64,000 nucleotides of DNA from Qipengyuania aurantiaca (GCF_019711375.1 NZ_CP081295.1:930001-994000); one strand, 5' to 3'. Positions 25,792 to 35,802 are shown, numbered from the stretch's first letter. Made by a program: numbers and translations. Notes: generated from the letters alone by a model not told the origin.

Positions 25792-26661
25792 TTAGAGAAA
25801 ATCCCTGATGGTCGCCATGAAGCGTTCGAACTGGTCGTGATGGAGCCAGTGGCCGGCGTTCTCGAATTCGATAACCTTGGCGTTGGAGAAATGGTCGAGC
25901 CTGCCATCGCCTTGCGGGTTTGATGCCCAGCTGTCGGCGCCGTAGAGCAGCAGCGTGGGTGCAGTGATCGCGGCCCAGGTCTGGTGCAGGAACTCGTCGG
26001 CAATATCCTCGATGTGCCAGACGTTGAGGTGCGGGTCGAACTTCCAGCTGTAGGTGCCGTCCTCGTTGCGGTTGACCCCGTGGATGGTGAGGTGGCGCGC
26101 CTGTTCCTCGGTGAGGTAGCTGTTTTCCTCGATCATGCGCGCAAAGGCGGCCTCGATGCTCTCGTATTTGCGTGGGGACCGGCCTGAGGCCTTGCGCTTC
26201 TGGCCGATCCATTCGGCCATGCGCTCCGGATAGCTTTTCTCGCGCATCTCGGCCTGGCGCTTGGGACTCGGGCCCAAGCCTTCGATGGCGACGATCTTGG
26301 TGACCATCTCGGGGAAGGTCCCGGCGTAACGCAGCGAGACATTGCCGCCCATCGAGTGGCTGACGATGGTGACGGGGCCGACGCCGAGCTGGTGGACCAG
26401 CTGCGCAAGGTCATAGACCATGTCGTTGACCTGGTAATTGCCGTCGCTGACCCAGTCGCTGTCGCCATGGCCGCGATGGTCCATCGCCACCACGTGCCAG
26501 TCGTCGCGCAATTCCTCGGCCACCCAGTCCCAGCTGCGCGCATGGTCGCGGCCGCCGTGGACCAGCACGAGCGGCGGTTTGCCGCGATTGCCCCAGTCGA
26601 GATAATTGAGCCGGAGGCGCTGCGAAATGAAGGTCTGGGAGGTGGGGCCGGTAAGCGTCAT
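25792..26661 (-). CDS. Alpha/beta hydrolase
   Basis: A 289-residue alpha/beta hydrolase. The oxyanion strand reads PPLVLVHGGRDHARSW, the nucleophile elbow is VSHSMGGNVSL (Ser of SHSMG), DHRGHGDSDW precedes it, an acid lies near LLYGADSW, and the catalytic His is in ENAGHWLHHDQFERF. Substrate not predictable. Confidence 0.9.
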   Translation of the reverse strand: MTLTGPTSQTFISQRLRLNYLDWGNRGKPPLVLVHGGRDHARSWDWVAEELRDDWHVVAMDHRGHGDSDWVSDGNYQVNDMVYDLAQLVHQLGVGPVTIVSHSMGGNVSLRYAGTFPEMVTKIVAIEGLGPSPKRQAEMREKSYPERMAEWIGQKRKASGRSPRKYESIEAAFARMIEENSYLTEEQARHLTIHGVNRNEDGTYSWKFDPHLNVWHIEDIADEFLHQTWAAITAPTLLLYGADSWASNPQGDGRLDHFSNAKVIEFENAGHWLHHDQFERFMATIRDFL

Positions 26662-26698
26662 GGCCGCGCTTTGCGACAGTCCCGCGCGAGTTTCAACC

Positions 26699-28222
26699 TT
26701 AGCGCTCTTTCGTCGCCGAGAAGGTCAGCTCGGGGTTCTTCTCTTCCTGGTAGTTCACATCCCAGGGGCTCTTGGCCATGAAGACGAGGTCCCCATCGCG
26801 GTCCTTGGCGAGGTTGGAGAGGTTGAACTTCTCGAACTCGGCCATCGCCTTGTCATCGCCCTTGATCCAGCGCGCGGTGGCAAACGGCGAGGCTTCGAGT
26901 TTCGCTTCGACCTTGTATTCGGCCGAAAGGCGGCTGATCAGCACGTCGAGCTGGAGCTGGCCGACCACGCCGATGATCCACTGGCCACCGATCTCGGGAT
27001 AGAAGACCTGGATAACGCCCTCTTCGGAAAGGTCGTCGAGCGCCTTGCGCAATTGCTTCGTCTTGGTCGGATCGACCAGTGTCACGCGGCGCAGGATTTC
27101 GGGTGCGAAGTTGGGCAGGCCGGTGAAGCGGACCTGGTTCTTCTCGCTCAGCGTATCGCCGACGCGCAGCGTGCCGTGGTTGGGAATGCCGATGATATCG
27201 CCCGGCTCGGCCGTGTCGGCCACTTCGCGGTCCTGCGCGAAGAAAAGGATCGGCGAATGGATCGCGACCGGCTTGCCGAGGCCGCTCGGCGTCAGCTTCA
27301 TGCCGCGCTTGAAGGTGCCCGAGACCTGCCGCATGAAAGCGATGCGGTCGCGGTGATTGGGGTCCATGTTCGCCTGCACCTTGAAGACGAAGCCGGTGAC
27401 CTCGTCGCGGTCCGGGCTGATTTGCTCCTCGCCCGCGGGCTGCGGACGCGGCGGCGGGGCGTATTTCGCAATCGCCTCGATCAGCTCGACCACGCCGAAA
27501 TTCTTGAGCGCCGAGCCGAAATAGACCGGCGTCAGGTCGCCATTGCGATAGGCTTCGAGGTCGAACTCGGGATAGCCGATCTGGGCCAGTTCGACATTTT
27601 CCGCCACCGCTTCGGGCAGGTCGAAATCGGCGACGCGCGTGCCCTTGAATTCCTTCGACGGACCTTCGGGCACGACCACTTCGCCGCTCGCGAAATCGAG
27701 GATGCCCTGGAATTCGCCGCCCATGCCGACTGGATACATCTGCGGCGAGACGTCGAGCGCCAGCATGTCGGCAATCTCGTCGAGCAGTTCGAAAACCGGA
27801 CGGCCCTCGCGGTCGACCTTGTTGACGAAGGTGATGATCGGCACGCTGCGCAGGCGGCAGACCTCGAACAGCTTGCGCGTCTGCGGCTCGATACCCTTGG
27901 CAGCGTCGATCACCATGATGGCGCTGTCGACCGCGGTGAGCGTCCGGTAGGTGTCTTCGGAGAAGTCCTCGTGCCCCGGCGTGTCGAGCAGGTTGAAGGT
28001 GATGCCGTCCCGCTCGAAGGTCATTACCGAGCTGGTCACCGAGATCCCGCGCTGCTGCTCGATCTTCATCCAGTCGGAGCGCGCACGTCGGGCCTGCCCG
28101 CGCGCCTTGACTTCGCCAGCCAAATGGATCGCGCCGCCGGTCAGCAGCAGCTTTTCGGTCAGCGTGGTTTTACCCGCGTCGGGGTGCGAAATGATCGCGA
28201 ATGTACGGCGGTCTGAAGTCAT
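26699..28222 (-). CDS. prfC: Peptide chain release factor 3
   Basis: RF3 GTPase (507 residues) that recycles RF1/RF2 after peptide release. G1 is SHPDAGKTTLTEK, G2 lies in the RGISVTSSV switch, G3 DTPGHEDFSEDTYR, G4 NKVDREGR. The C-terminal EF-like domains follow. Seven bases separate it from the SDR gene upstream, so the two are probably co-transcribed. Confidence 0.96.
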   Translation of the reverse strand: MTSDRRTFAIISHPDAGKTTLTEKLLLTGGAIHLAGEVKARGQARRARSDWMKIEQQRGISVTSSVMTFERDGITFNLLDTPGHEDFSEDTYRTLTAVDSAIMVIDAAKGIEPQTRKLFEVCRLRSVPIITFVNKVDREGRPVFELLDEIADMLALDVSPQMYPVGMGGEFQGILDFASGEVVVPEGPSKEFKGTRVADFDLPEAVAENVELAQIGYPEFDLEAYRNGDLTPVYFGSALKNFGVVELIEAIAKYAPPPRPQPAGEEQISPDRDEVTGFVFKVQANMDPNHRDRIAFMRQVSGTFKRGMKLTPSGLGKPVAIHSPILFFAQDREVADTAEPGDIIGIPNHGTLRVGDTLSEKNQVRFTGLPNFAPEILRRVTLVDPTKTKQLRKALDDLSEEGVIQVFYPEIGGQWIIGVVGQLQLDVLISRLSAEYKVEAKLEASPFATARWIKGDDKAMAEFEKFNLSNLAKDRDGDLVFMAKSPWDVNYQEEKNPELTFSATKER

Positions 28223-28229
28223 GGTTCTC

Positions 28230-28973
28230 TTAGGAGCGCGCGACGCGGAAGCCGGCGAAGTCCTGGCTCACCGGCATCAGTTCGAGGCGGTTGATGTTGA
28301 GATACGGGGGCAGTTCGGCGATCCAGCGGATCGTGTCGGCGATGTCCTGCCCGGTCATCGGGTCGGCGCCGCGATAAAGGTCGTCCGAAGCCTGCTGGCT
28401 GCCCGTGCGCACCACGGTAAACTCGGTCTCGACCATGCCCGGCTCGATGCTGGTCACGCGCACGCCGGTGCCGTGGAGGTCGGCGCGCAGGGCTAGGGTG
28501 AAGTGGTTCGCGAAGGCCTTCGACCCGGCATAGACGTTGCCGCCCGGATAGATGTAGCTACCAGCCACCGAGCCAATCGCGATGATCGCGCCCTTGCGCT
28601 CGATCAGCACGGGCAGGAGCTTGCGGGTGAGCACTACCATGGCCGTCACATTGGTGTCGATCATGGTCTGCCAGTCGTCGAGATCGGCTTCCTGCGCGGG
28701 CGACAGGCCCTGCGCGAGACCGGCGTTGTTCACCAGCAGGTCGATGCCCGCGAAGTCTTCGGGCAGCGAGGCAATCGCCGCATCCATCGCGTCGCTATTG
28801 CGCACGTCGAAGCACGCGGCATGCACCTTGTCTGCGCCCAGCTCGGCAACCAGCGCGTCGAGCCGCTCCTTGCGCCGCCCTGTCGCCACGCAGCGCCAGC
28901 CGCTCGCGACAAGCGTGCGCACGGTTGCCTCGCCAATGCCAGCGGTGGCTCCGGTGACTATAGCGGTCCTCAT
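28230..28973 (-). CDS. SDR family NAD(P)-dependent oxidoreductase (YdfG-like)
   Basis: A 247-residue classical short-chain dehydrogenase: TGATAGIGEATVRTL cofactor loop, NNAGLAQG, catalytic Ser in IGSVAGSYIYPGG and the YAGSKAF Tyr/Lys pair. The LVNNAGLAQGLSPAQEADLDDW region resembles the YdfG 3-hydroxy acid dehydrogenase group. Overlaps the lipoprotein gene upstream by four bases. Confidence 0.9.
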   Translation of the reverse strand: MRTAIVTGATAGIGEATVRTLVASGWRCVATGRRKERLDALVAELGADKVHAACFDVRNSDAMDAAIASLPEDFAGIDLLVNNAGLAQGLSPAQEADLDDWQTMIDTNVTAMVVLTRKLLPVLIERKGAIIAIGSVAGSYIYPGGNVYAGSKAFANHFTLALRADLHGTGVRVTSIEPGMVETEFTVVRTGSQQASDDLYRGADPMTGQDIADTIRWIAELPPYLNINRLELMPVSQDFAGFRVARS

Positions 28974-29395
28974 TGGGAAGTCCCTGCTGTTGGATATCGT
29001 GTGCTGTAGATTTCCTCGATCGCGAGAAATGGGGTGGGCCGTCCAGGCTCGGGATAGTCGGCAGGCGCAGCCATCTCGTCTACTGAGACTCGTACTGTCG
29101 TTAGTACATCGACACCTGAGTACGGGGCCAAATGCGAGAGGGTGCGAAACAAATTCTTAGTCTGCTCAGGCAGGTTATGCCGGAAACCGACAAGCAGCAC
29201 CTTGCCCTCGCAATCGGGGTGTTTCGCGACCACGCCGTGCGGTTGGATGTCGTAAAGAACTAACTCTGTCCGATAGGACCGCGATTTGAGTTCGAGGCCG
29301 CCAGTGGCGATCTCACAAAAATCTGTCAGCGTCTGCTTCGGTGTCGAGACGCACCCAGCAAGAGCAGCTGATAGGAGGATGACAACTAACCTCAC
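28970..29395 (-). CDS. Small putative lipoprotein of unknown function
   Basis: A 141-residue protein with a short signal peptide ending in the lipobox LAGCVS (Cys at about 15). The rest (LTDFCEIATGGLELKSRSYR, VVAKHPDCEGKVLLVGFRHN) matches nothing I recognise. It starts with GTG overlapping the pheT stop (GTGA) and its own stop overlaps the SDR start by four bases. Its base composition is visibly lower in GC and codon use differs from pheT and the SDR gene, which suggests later acquisition. Confidence 0.7.
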   Translation of the reverse strand: MRLVVILLSAALAGCVSTPKQTLTDFCEIATGGLELKSRSYRTELVLYDIQPHGVVAKHPDCEGKVLLVGFRHNLPEQTKNLFRTLSHLAPYSGVDVLTTVRVSVDEMAAPADYPEPGRPTPFLAIEEIYSTRYPTAGTSQ

Positions 29396-31803
29396 CCGCG
29401 CAGCTCCGCGCCTTGCTTGGCGGCGTTCTTCACGATGTTTTCCGAGATCGCCTTGATCTCCTCGTCGGTGAAGCTCTTTTCCCCCGGCTGGAGGACGACT
29501 TCGACCGCTACCGACTTCTTGCCTTCGGGCACTCCCTGTCCGGCGAAGACATCGAACACGCGCGCATCGACGATGGCCTTCTTGTCCGCGCCGCGCACCG
29601 CCTTCACGAGGTCGCCAGCTGCAAGGTCTGCGGGGACGAGGAAGGCAAAGTCGCGGGTGATTGCCTGCAAGGCGGGGGGCGAGTAGGTCGCGCGCGCAAA
29701 TCCGCCGCCGCCCTTCTTGCCCGGAATCGCATCGAGGAAGATTTCGACCGCCATCACCGGCCCGTCGATGTCAAAGGCCTTGAGCGTGTTCGGGTGGATT
29801 GCGCCGAAGCGGGCAAGCACATTCTTGGGGCCGAGGCGCAAGGTGGCCGATTGGCCGGGGTGGAACTGGTCGCCAGCCTCGCCCATGACCATGAGGTTGC
29901 CGACCGGCGCGCCAGCGGCCTCGAGCAGCGCCACGGCTTCGGCCTTGGCGTCATAGGCGTCGAACTTCGCCGCCTTGCCGCTGGCCCAGCCGCGCGGGGT
30001 CTTCTCGCCCGAGAGCACCACGCCCAGCGTCGGCTTCTCATCGCTCGCACCGTCTTTCCCGCGGAAATAGCGGCGGCCGATTTCGAACAGGCGCGCACCA
30101 TCCGCACCGCGATCGGCATTGCGCTTTGCCGCCGAAAGCAGGCCGGGGATGAGCGAGGGGCGCATGGCCTTCATGTCCTCACTGATCGGGTTTTCGAGCA
30201 CCCACAACTTGTCCCGACCATCCTGAGCCTGTCGAAGGACGAAATGCTCGGCCTCGGAAGGCGGCAGGAAGGACCAGGTGATCGCTTCGTTGAGGCCGCG
30301 CGCGGCGGCTGCACGGCGAAGTTTTCGCTCCATTTGCTGCAGCGGGGTCGCGGTCGGCAGCGCCACGCCCGGGCGGCGCGGCAGCGGCGTGCTCTTCACC
30401 TCGTCGATGCCGTGGATTCGCACGACCTCTTCCACCAGATCCGCCGGACCTTCGATGTCGTGGCGACGCGGCGGGCAGGTGACAGTCCAGTCGTCCGCCA
30501 CGCTAAAATCGAGCGCTTCGAGGATCGCGCGCTGCTCTTCCTGCGCCACGCCCAGCGCGCCGAGGCGCTCGGTCAGGCGGGGGTCGAACTTGATCGTCTT
30601 GGCGTCGGTCGGCGGCGTTCCTGCACGGACCACTTCGGTCGGCTCGCCGCCGCAGGTCTTCAGGATCAGCTCGGTGAGTATGGCGAGGCCATCGTCGAGG
30701 AATTCGGGATCGACACCGCGTTCGAAGCGCGTGCGCGCGTCCGAGGCAAGGCCCAGATTGCGGCCCGTCACACCGATGCGCTCGGGATCGAAATAGGCGA
30801 TCTCGAGCAGGACGTCGGTGGTGGCCTCGGTCGCTCCCGAATGCTCGCCGCCCATGATGCCGGCAATGTCGTGGACGCCCTTGTCGTCGGCGATCACGGT
30901 CATGGTGTCGTCGAGCGTGTAGGTCTTCTCGTTGAGCGCCTCGACTGTCTCGCCGTTCTGTGCACGGCGAGCGACGACGGCTCCCGAGAGCTTGGCAAGG
31001 TCATAGACGTGCGCCGGACGACCGAAGGCGAGCATGAGGTAGTTGGTCGCATCGACCAGCGCCGAGATCGGGCGCTGGCCCGCCGCGATCAGGCGGCGCT
31101 GCATCCAGTCGGGCGATGCCTTGGTGTTGTCGACACCGCGAATGACGCGGCCGTAAAACGCCGGGCAGCCTTCCGGATCGTCGGTGCGGATTTCGACCGG
31201 GCACGCACCCGAAACCGCAATGGCCGAGGCTTCGACCGGCTTGAACGTACCGAGGCCTGCCGCCGCGAGATCGCGTGCGATGCCCTGAACGCCCATGCAA
31301 TCGGGGCGGTTCGGCGTGATCGCCACGTCGAACACCGGCGAAGCATCATGGTATTCGGCGAAGGTCTGACCGACCGGTGCATCCTCGGGCAATTCAATGA
31401 TGCCATCGTGCTCTTCGCCCAGCTCGAGCTCGCGCACCGAGCACATCATGCCGTTCGATTCGACGCCGCGGATCGCGCTCTTGCGCAGTTCCATGCCGTT
31501 CGAGGGGACCACTGCGCCGGGCAGGCCCAGCACGCCCTTCATTCCGGCACGCGCATTGGGCGCGCCGCAGACGACCTGCAGCGGATCGCCCTCACCCGTG
31601 TCGACGGTGAGCACCTGCAGCTTGTCGGCATCGGGATGCTTGGCCGCGGTCAGCACCTTCGCGATGCGGAAGCCTTCGAGCTTGTCGGCCGGGTCTTCGA
31701 TGCCTTCGACCTCATGGCCGATTCGATTGAGCGCAGCCGCGATGTCCGAAACGCTCGCGTCGGTTTCGAGGAAGTACTTCAGCCATTCGAGCGAGAACTT
31801 CAT
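29392..31803 (-). CDS. pheT: Phenylalanyl-tRNA synthetase beta subunit
   Basis: Beta chain (803 residues) of the alpha2-beta2 enzyme. An N-terminal tRNA-binding fold ([19 protein letters not shown]), the B3/B4 editing region, B5 ([16 protein letters not shown]), the catalytic-like core around [10 protein letters not shown], and a ferredoxin-like anticodon-binding C-terminus ([20 protein letters not shown]) are all present. Inside the core, about residues 519-530 ([12 protein letters not shown]) are encoded by an inserted repeat-like element. The ATG overlaps the pheS stop (ATGA). Confidence 0.96.
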   Translation of the reverse strand: MKFSLEWLKYFLETDASVSDIAAALNRIGHEVEGIEDPADKLEGFRIAKVLTAAKHPDADKLQVLTVDTGEGDPLQVVCGAPNARAGMKGVLGLPGAVVPSNGMELRKSAIRGVESNGMMCSVRELELGEEHDGIIELPEDAPVGQTFAEYHDASPVFDVAITPNRPDCMGVQGIARDLAAAGLGTFKPVEASAIAVSGACPVEIRTDDPEGCPAFYGRVIRGVDNTKASPDWMQRRLIAAGQRPISALVDATNYLMLAFGRPAHVYDLAKLSGAVVARRAQNGETVEALNEKTYTLDDTMTVIADDKGVHDIAGIMGGEHSGATEATTDVLLEIAYFDPERIGVTGRNLGLASDARTRFERGVDPEFLDDGLAILTELILKTCGGEPTEVVRAGTPPTDAKTIKFDPRLTERLGALGVAQEEQRAILEALDFSVADDWTVTCPPRRHDIEGPADLVEEVVRIHGIDEVKSTPLPRRPGVALPTATPLQQMERKLRRAAAARGLNEAITWSFLPPSEAEHFVLRQAQDGRDKLWVLENPISEDMKAMRPSLIPGLLSAAKRNADRGADGARLFEIGRRYFRGKDGASDEKPTLGVVLSGEKTPRGWASGKAAKFDAYDAKAEAVALLEAAGAPVGNLMVMGEAGDQFHPGQSATLRLGPKNVLARFGAIHPNTLKAFDIDGPVMAVEIFLDAIPGKKGGGGFARATYSPPALQAITRDFAFLVPADLAAGDLVKAVRGADKKAIVDARVFDVFAGQGVPEGKKSVAVEVVLQPGEKSFTDEEIKAISENIVKNAAKQGAELRG
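30213..30245. repeat. REP-like dispersed repeat element inside pheT
   Basis: The core TCCTGAGCCTGTCGAAGGA lies within the pheT frame and is translated as LRQAQDGR. From memory, this word and its complement occur very often between and inside genes of Sphingomonadales. I saw one copy in the window. It is imperfectly palindromic and keeps the reading frame. Confidence 0.65.
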
Positions 31804-32900
31804 GCGCCTGCTCCCACGCCTGCAGAAAGCGTCGGCTGGTCGAAGGGCGAGAAGCCGTAGTGGTCCAGCCAGCGCTGGTCGCCGTCGAAGAAGGCGCGCA
31901 AATCATCCATCCCGTATTTGAGCATTGCGAGGCGGTCGACGCCTACGCCGAAAGCAAATCCCTGCCACTCGTCGGGATCGAGCCCGGCGAATTCGATCAC
32001 GCGACGGTTGACCATGCCGCTGCCGAGCAGCTCCATCCAGCCGTGACCCGGCGCATCGCCGTCGCCGCCGAGGACCTTGCGGCCGTTGACGTTTTCCCAG
32101 CCCACATCGACTTCGACCGAAGGTTCGGTGAAGGGGAAGTAGGAGGGCCGCAGGCGCAGCACGATGTCGTCGCGCTCGAAGAAGGCCTTGAGGAAGGTCT
32201 CGAGCGTCCACTTGAGGTGGCCGAGATTGATGTCGCGGTCGATCACGAGGCCTTCGACCTGGTGGAACATCGGCGTGTGCGTCGCGTCGCTATCGGAGCG
32301 ATAGACGCGGCCCGGCGCGATGATGCGGATCGGTGCGCCCTGCTTCATCATGCTGCGGATTTGCACGGGGCTCGTGTGGGTCCGAAGCAACATGCGGTTC
32401 CCGTCGGCGTCGCGGTCGGGGAAATAGAATGTGTCGTGCATGGCGCGCGCGGGGTGCGTTTCGGCCATGTTGAGCGCGGTGAAATTGTGCCAGTCGTCCT
32501 CGATCTCGGGACCGGTGGCGACCGAGAAGCCGAGGTCGGCGAAGATTTCCGCCAGCTCGTCCATCACCTGGCTGACCGGGTGGACGCTGCCCTTGGGCGC
32601 TTGCGGTGCAGGCAGGGTCAGATCGAGCCGTTCGGAGGCCAGCCTGCGCTCGAGCTCTTCCGCTTCGAAGGCATCCTTACGCGCGGCAATCGCGTCGGCC
32701 ACCGCCGTGCGCGCGCCCTGAATTTTCGGCGCCTGTTCCTGACGTTCCTCGGGGCTCATCTTGCCTAGCGTCTTCATCAGCGCCGAGATCGAACCCTGCT
32801 TGCCAAGGTACTCGATACGCAGCGCTTCGAGCGCTTCGGCATCGTCGGCAGCGGCAATACGGCTGAGCGCGGAATCCTGCAGGGTGGCCAGATCGGTCAT
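31800..32900 (-). CDS. pheS: Phenylalanyl-tRNA synthetase alpha subunit
   Basis: Catalytic class II subunit, 366 residues. A coiled N-terminal arm ([20 protein letters not shown]) is followed by motif 1 ([19 protein letters not shown]), motif 2 ([28 protein letters not shown]) and motif 3 ([18 protein letters not shown]). Coupled to pheT by a four-base overlap. Three AraC-type genes separate it from rplT, with which it is usually close. Confidence 0.97.
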   Translation of the reverse strand: MTDLATLQDSALSRIAAADDAEALEALRIEYLGKQGSISALMKTLGKMSPEERQEQAPKIQGARTAVADAIAARKDAFEAEELERRLASERLDLTLPAPQAPKGSVHPVSQVMDELAEIFADLGFSVATGPEIEDDWHNFTALNMAETHPARAMHDTFYFPDRDADGNRMLLRTHTSPVQIRSMMKQGAPIRIIAPGRVYRSDSDATHTPMFHQVEGLVIDRDINLGHLKWTLETFLKAFFERDDIVLRLRPSYFPFTEPSVEVDVGWENVNGRKVLGGDGDAPGHGWMELLGSGMVNRRVIEFAGLDPDEWQGFAFGVGVDRLAMLKYGMDDLRAFFDGDQRWLDHYGFSPFDQPTLSAGVGAGA

Positions 32901-32957
32901 GAATCTCTCGGCTGGAGTGGGTGTGCGCCGCTGCCTCTAGCGGTGAATGCGCAAATG

Positions 32958-33881
32958 CTAAACCCCAGTTTCGTCCTCGATGACCTGCCCCGGCCCTTTG
33001 AGCGCCTGGTGCGGCACGCCCACGCTGGCCGCGGTTACCGCAACGGCGGCTTCGACGATGGGATGCGGGGTCTGCGCATACTCGCTCGGCGTCATGCCCA
33101 TCGTCGCCTTGAAGTCGCGAATGAAATGCGCCTGGTCCCAGTAATGCGTGTCGAGCGCGTTGGTCCATTTCATCGACGGATCGAGCATGTATTTGCCCAG
33201 ACTGCGCAGGAACCGCTGCTTCTTGAGCAGGGCGCGCGCGGAAAAGCCGAAATGCCGCTTGCAGAACCGCTCGAAGGTGCGCGGGTTCTTGCCCGCCATC
33301 GCTGCGAGCGGCGCGACGGAGGTGGTGTCCTCCGAGAGCAGGCTGAGATGCACCGCGTGGATCGTGCTTTCTTCCTGCGGGCGCCGGCCGAGCTGGTCGC
33401 GGAAGCAGCTGTTGATACGCTCGGCGGAGGCTTCCATGTCGTCGCCATCCTCGCGCAGGGTATCGAGCAGGTCGGCAATCGGCTCCAGCCCATCGACGCT
33501 GCGGATGTCGCGGAAGCTGTTGGCCATATCGGAGGCCTGGTGACCGATCAGCCGCGCCCAGCCGGCCGGCGTCAGGCCGATCCCCCAAAACTGGCCATGG
33601 CGAATGCGCAACCGCGTCACCCGGTTGGTCGCGCCCGACAACACGGCCAGGGGAACATCGACAAGCGGGTCGTCGCCGATCGCGGCCTCGTAGATTTCGG
33701 CCGTTCCCGTGCGAAGGTTCGCCTGTTCCGGCGGAAGCCAGTCCTCGACCAGCGTGCCTTCCGCCACTTCGGTCCGGTAGCAACCGAGCGTATAGGGTGC
33801 GAGATCGGGGGCGAGGCCGATGACCCTCAGGCGCAGGCCTGAACGGCTGAATTCGTTGATGGCGGGTCCGGAGTCGCCCAT
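32958..33881 (-). CDS. AraC-type helix-turn-helix regulator (paralogue 1 of 3)
   Basis: A 307-residue protein with an N-terminal sensor-like domain (WGIGLTPAGWARLIGHQ) and a C-terminal AraC-type double HTH: RTFERFCKRHFGFSARALLKKQRFLRSL, then DQAHFIRDFKATMGMTPSEYAQ. It is clearly homologous along its length to the two genes upstream on the same strand. ATG 33881 (MGDSGPAINE) aligns best with the paralogues. Inducer and targets unknown. Confidence 0.85.
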   Translation of the reverse strand: MGDSGPAINEFSRSGLRLRVIGLAPDLAPYTLGCYRTEVAEGTLVEDWLPPEQANLRTGTAEIYEAAIGDDPLVDVPLAVLSGATNRVTRLRIRHGQFWGIGLTPAGWARLIGHQASDMANSFRDIRSVDGLEPIADLLDTLREDGDDMEASAERINSCFRDQLGRRPQEESTIHAVHLSLLSEDTTSVAPLAAMAGKNPRTFERFCKRHFGFSARALLKKQRFLRSLGKYMLDPSMKWTNALDTHYWDQAHFIRDFKATMGMTPSEYAQTPHPIVEAAVAVTAASVGVPHQALKGPGQVIEDETGV

Positions 33882-33928
33882 GCGCGCCCTATCGAACCGG
33901 ATTGCCCCTGTTGGCAAGGGCTAGCGGG

Positions 33929-34843
33929 CTAGGCCTCTTTCCGATGCGAGGGCGCGGCGGGTCGCTGGAGGACCTGCATAGCCTCGCCTGCCGCCGCCAT
34001 TCGCGCCTTCGCCGCCGCCGACAGGACCGGATGGTCGAGCGCGGCGTATTCGCTCGGCGTCATCGTCATGAAAAAGCGGAAATCACGCACGAAATGCGCC
34101 TGGTCGGTGTAATGCTGGTCGAGCGTTTCGAGCCATTTCATCGAAGGGTCGAGCATGAATTGCGCTAAGCTTCTGAGGAATCGCTGGCGCCTCAGCAGGA
34201 GTTGCGGCGAAAAGCCGAAAGCGTCCCGGCAGAACCGTTCGAGCGTGCGGGTCGACATCGAGGCGCAATGGGCGAGGTCCGCCACGCTGTGCGTCTGCGG
34301 ATCGACCAGCGCCGCCTGCACGCGCACGATCGCATCTTCGCGGCGCGCAGGGGCCGCCAGCAGTTCGCGCATGGCAGCGGCGAGACTCTCGACCTGCTGC
34401 GCGGGCTCTGCGTCTTCACGCGCCATAATCGGTTCGAGCCGGCGCAGCCCGGCCAGTTCGTCCAATTCGAACGGATCGGAGATGCGGTCGGCCAACTGGC
34501 GCGCCGAAAGCGGAGTGAGGCGGGCGAGACCAAGCGGCAGGATACCGATCCCCCAGCTATGCGACGGCAAGGCCTCGAAACGCGTGTTGCGGCTGGTCGG
34601 TCCGGTGAGGCTCAAGGGCGGTATCGGCATCGGCTCGTCTTCGCCCACCGAGGCCTTGCACGCGCCTTCTGGGAAATAGCGCAGATTGGTCCATTCGGGA
34701 TGGAGGCGATCGCGCACCGGCTCGTTCCGGCTACCCGTCACCTTCATCGAATAGAAAGTGCTGAGGAACGGCCGTAGGTCCTCCGGCGGGAGGAAGAACT
34801 GAAGCGAGACCCGCGGATGCCCGCCCGCAACCTGTCCGCTCAT
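33929..34843 (-). CDS. AraC-type helix-turn-helix regulator (paralogue 2 of 3)
   Basis: A 304-residue paralogue. The N-domain begins VSLQFFLPPEDLRPFLSTFY and contains WGIGILPLGLARL; the DNA-binding part reads RTLERFCRDAFGFSPQLLLRRQRFLRSL with DQAHFVRDFRFFMTMTPSEYA. Its start overlaps the stop of paralogue 3 by four bases (ATGA), so those two are co-translated. The upstream frame extension (PRRAAPRRPRRGRG) is a shadow of the neighbouring gene. Confidence 0.85.
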   Translation of the reverse strand: MSGQVAGGHPRVSLQFFLPPEDLRPFLSTFYSMKVTGSRNEPVRDRLHPEWTNLRYFPEGACKASVGEDEPMPIPPLSLTGPTSRNTRFEALPSHSWGIGILPLGLARLTPLSARQLADRISDPFELDELAGLRRLEPIMAREDAEPAQQVESLAAAMRELLAAPARREDAIVRVQAALVDPQTHSVADLAHCASMSTRTLERFCRDAFGFSPQLLLRRQRFLRSLAQFMLDPSMKWLETLDQHYTDQAHFVRDFRFFMTMTPSEYAALDHPVLSAAAKARMAAAGEAMQVLQRPAAPSHRKEA

Positions 34844-35757
34844 CCCGCGTCCTCGTCGAGGTCTCCGTGGCGCGGCACGTCGAGGGTCTGCACCGGCGAG
34901 CCCCACACGCGCTGGCGTTCGGTCATGAAGGCTTCAAGCACCGGGTGGGGGCGCTGCGCATACTGGCTCGGGCTCATGCCCATGAAATTGTGGAACTCGT
35001 GCACGAAATGGGCCTGGTCGTGGTAATGCCGATCGATGGTCTCGGACCAGTTCTGGCTGTCGGACAGCATGAAGGCGGCAAGGCTGCGCATCATCCGCTG
35101 GCGCCGCAGCAGAAGGCGCGGCGGAAAGCCGAAATGGCGTGCGCAGAGCCGCTCCAGCGTGCGCTTGGTCAGGCCGACCGTATCGGCCAGCGCGCCGACT
35201 TCGAGCAGGAAGGGATCGATCATCGCCTCGTGTACCTGCAGGATCCGCTCGGCATCCTTGGGCATGGGCGCCAGTTCGCGGAAGAACCAGGTGATCGCGG
35301 TGAATTCCTCTTCCGGCGACATGCCGGGCGCATCGACGATGTCGAGCAGCGGCAGGAACTTGGCGAAGGCCTCGCTGTGCTCGCCATCGCAGATCGTGTC
35401 GGCGAAGCCATCGGCGGGCATCTGCACGAATCGCGCCCAGCCGAGCGGGAGGAGGCCGATTCCCCACATGGTGGTCGACCCGATCTCGAAGCTCATGGGG
35501 TGCGAACTGGGGCCGGTCGCCTGGAAGCGCGAGGACACCGGATCGCCGCCGAGAAGCGGCTTGGCGACAGGCGGATTGTCCTTGAAGAACCGCAGGTTGG
35601 CCCATTCGGGCTGGAGCAGATCGGACAATATCTCGCCCGGCGGCAAGCGAACTTCCATACGGTAAAAGGTGGTGAAGCAGGGCGCGAGATCGTCCGGCGG
35701 CGCGAAGAACCGCACGCTGATGGCCTTGGCGCCGCCCTGTTCCCCGGCACTCCTCAT
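34840..35757 (-). CDS. AraC-type helix-turn-helix regulator (paralogue 3 of 3)
   Basis: A 305-residue paralogue, first in the AraC triplet. N-domain: ISVRFFAPPDDLAPCFTTFYRMEV, WGIGLLPLGWARFV. HTH part: RTLERLCARHFGFPPRLLLRRQRMMRSL and DQAHFVHEFHNFMGMSPSQYA. I chose ATG 35757 by alignment to paralogue 2; ATG 35793 is possible but is only 17 bases from the terminator stem of rplT. No convincing ribosome site at either. Confidence 0.85.
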   Translation of the reverse strand: MRSAGEQGGAKAISVRFFAPPDDLAPCFTTFYRMEVRLPPGEILSDLLQPEWANLRFFKDNPPVAKPLLGGDPVSSRFQATGPSSHPMSFEIGSTTMWGIGLLPLGWARFVQMPADGFADTICDGEHSEAFAKFLPLLDIVDAPGMSPEEEFTAITWFFRELAPMPKDAERILQVHEAMIDPFLLEVGALADTVGLTKRTLERLCARHFGFPPRLLLRRQRMMRSLAAFMLSDSQNWSETIDRHYHDQAHFVHEFHNFMGMSPSQYAQRPHPVLEAFMTERQRVWGSPVQTLDVPRHGDLDEDAG

Positions 35758-35802
35758 GCACGCAGCGTACCGTATTTTGGAGGCCGCCTCCATATCCCGC
35801 AA

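Noticed and set aside
26606..28216. 536-residue plus-strand open frame opposite prfC
   Set aside because: Shadow of RF3, which carries all GTPase motifs on the minus strand.
29413..31860. 815-residue plus-strand open frame opposite pheT
   Set aside because: Shadow frame; pheT is complete and the antisense product has no domain.
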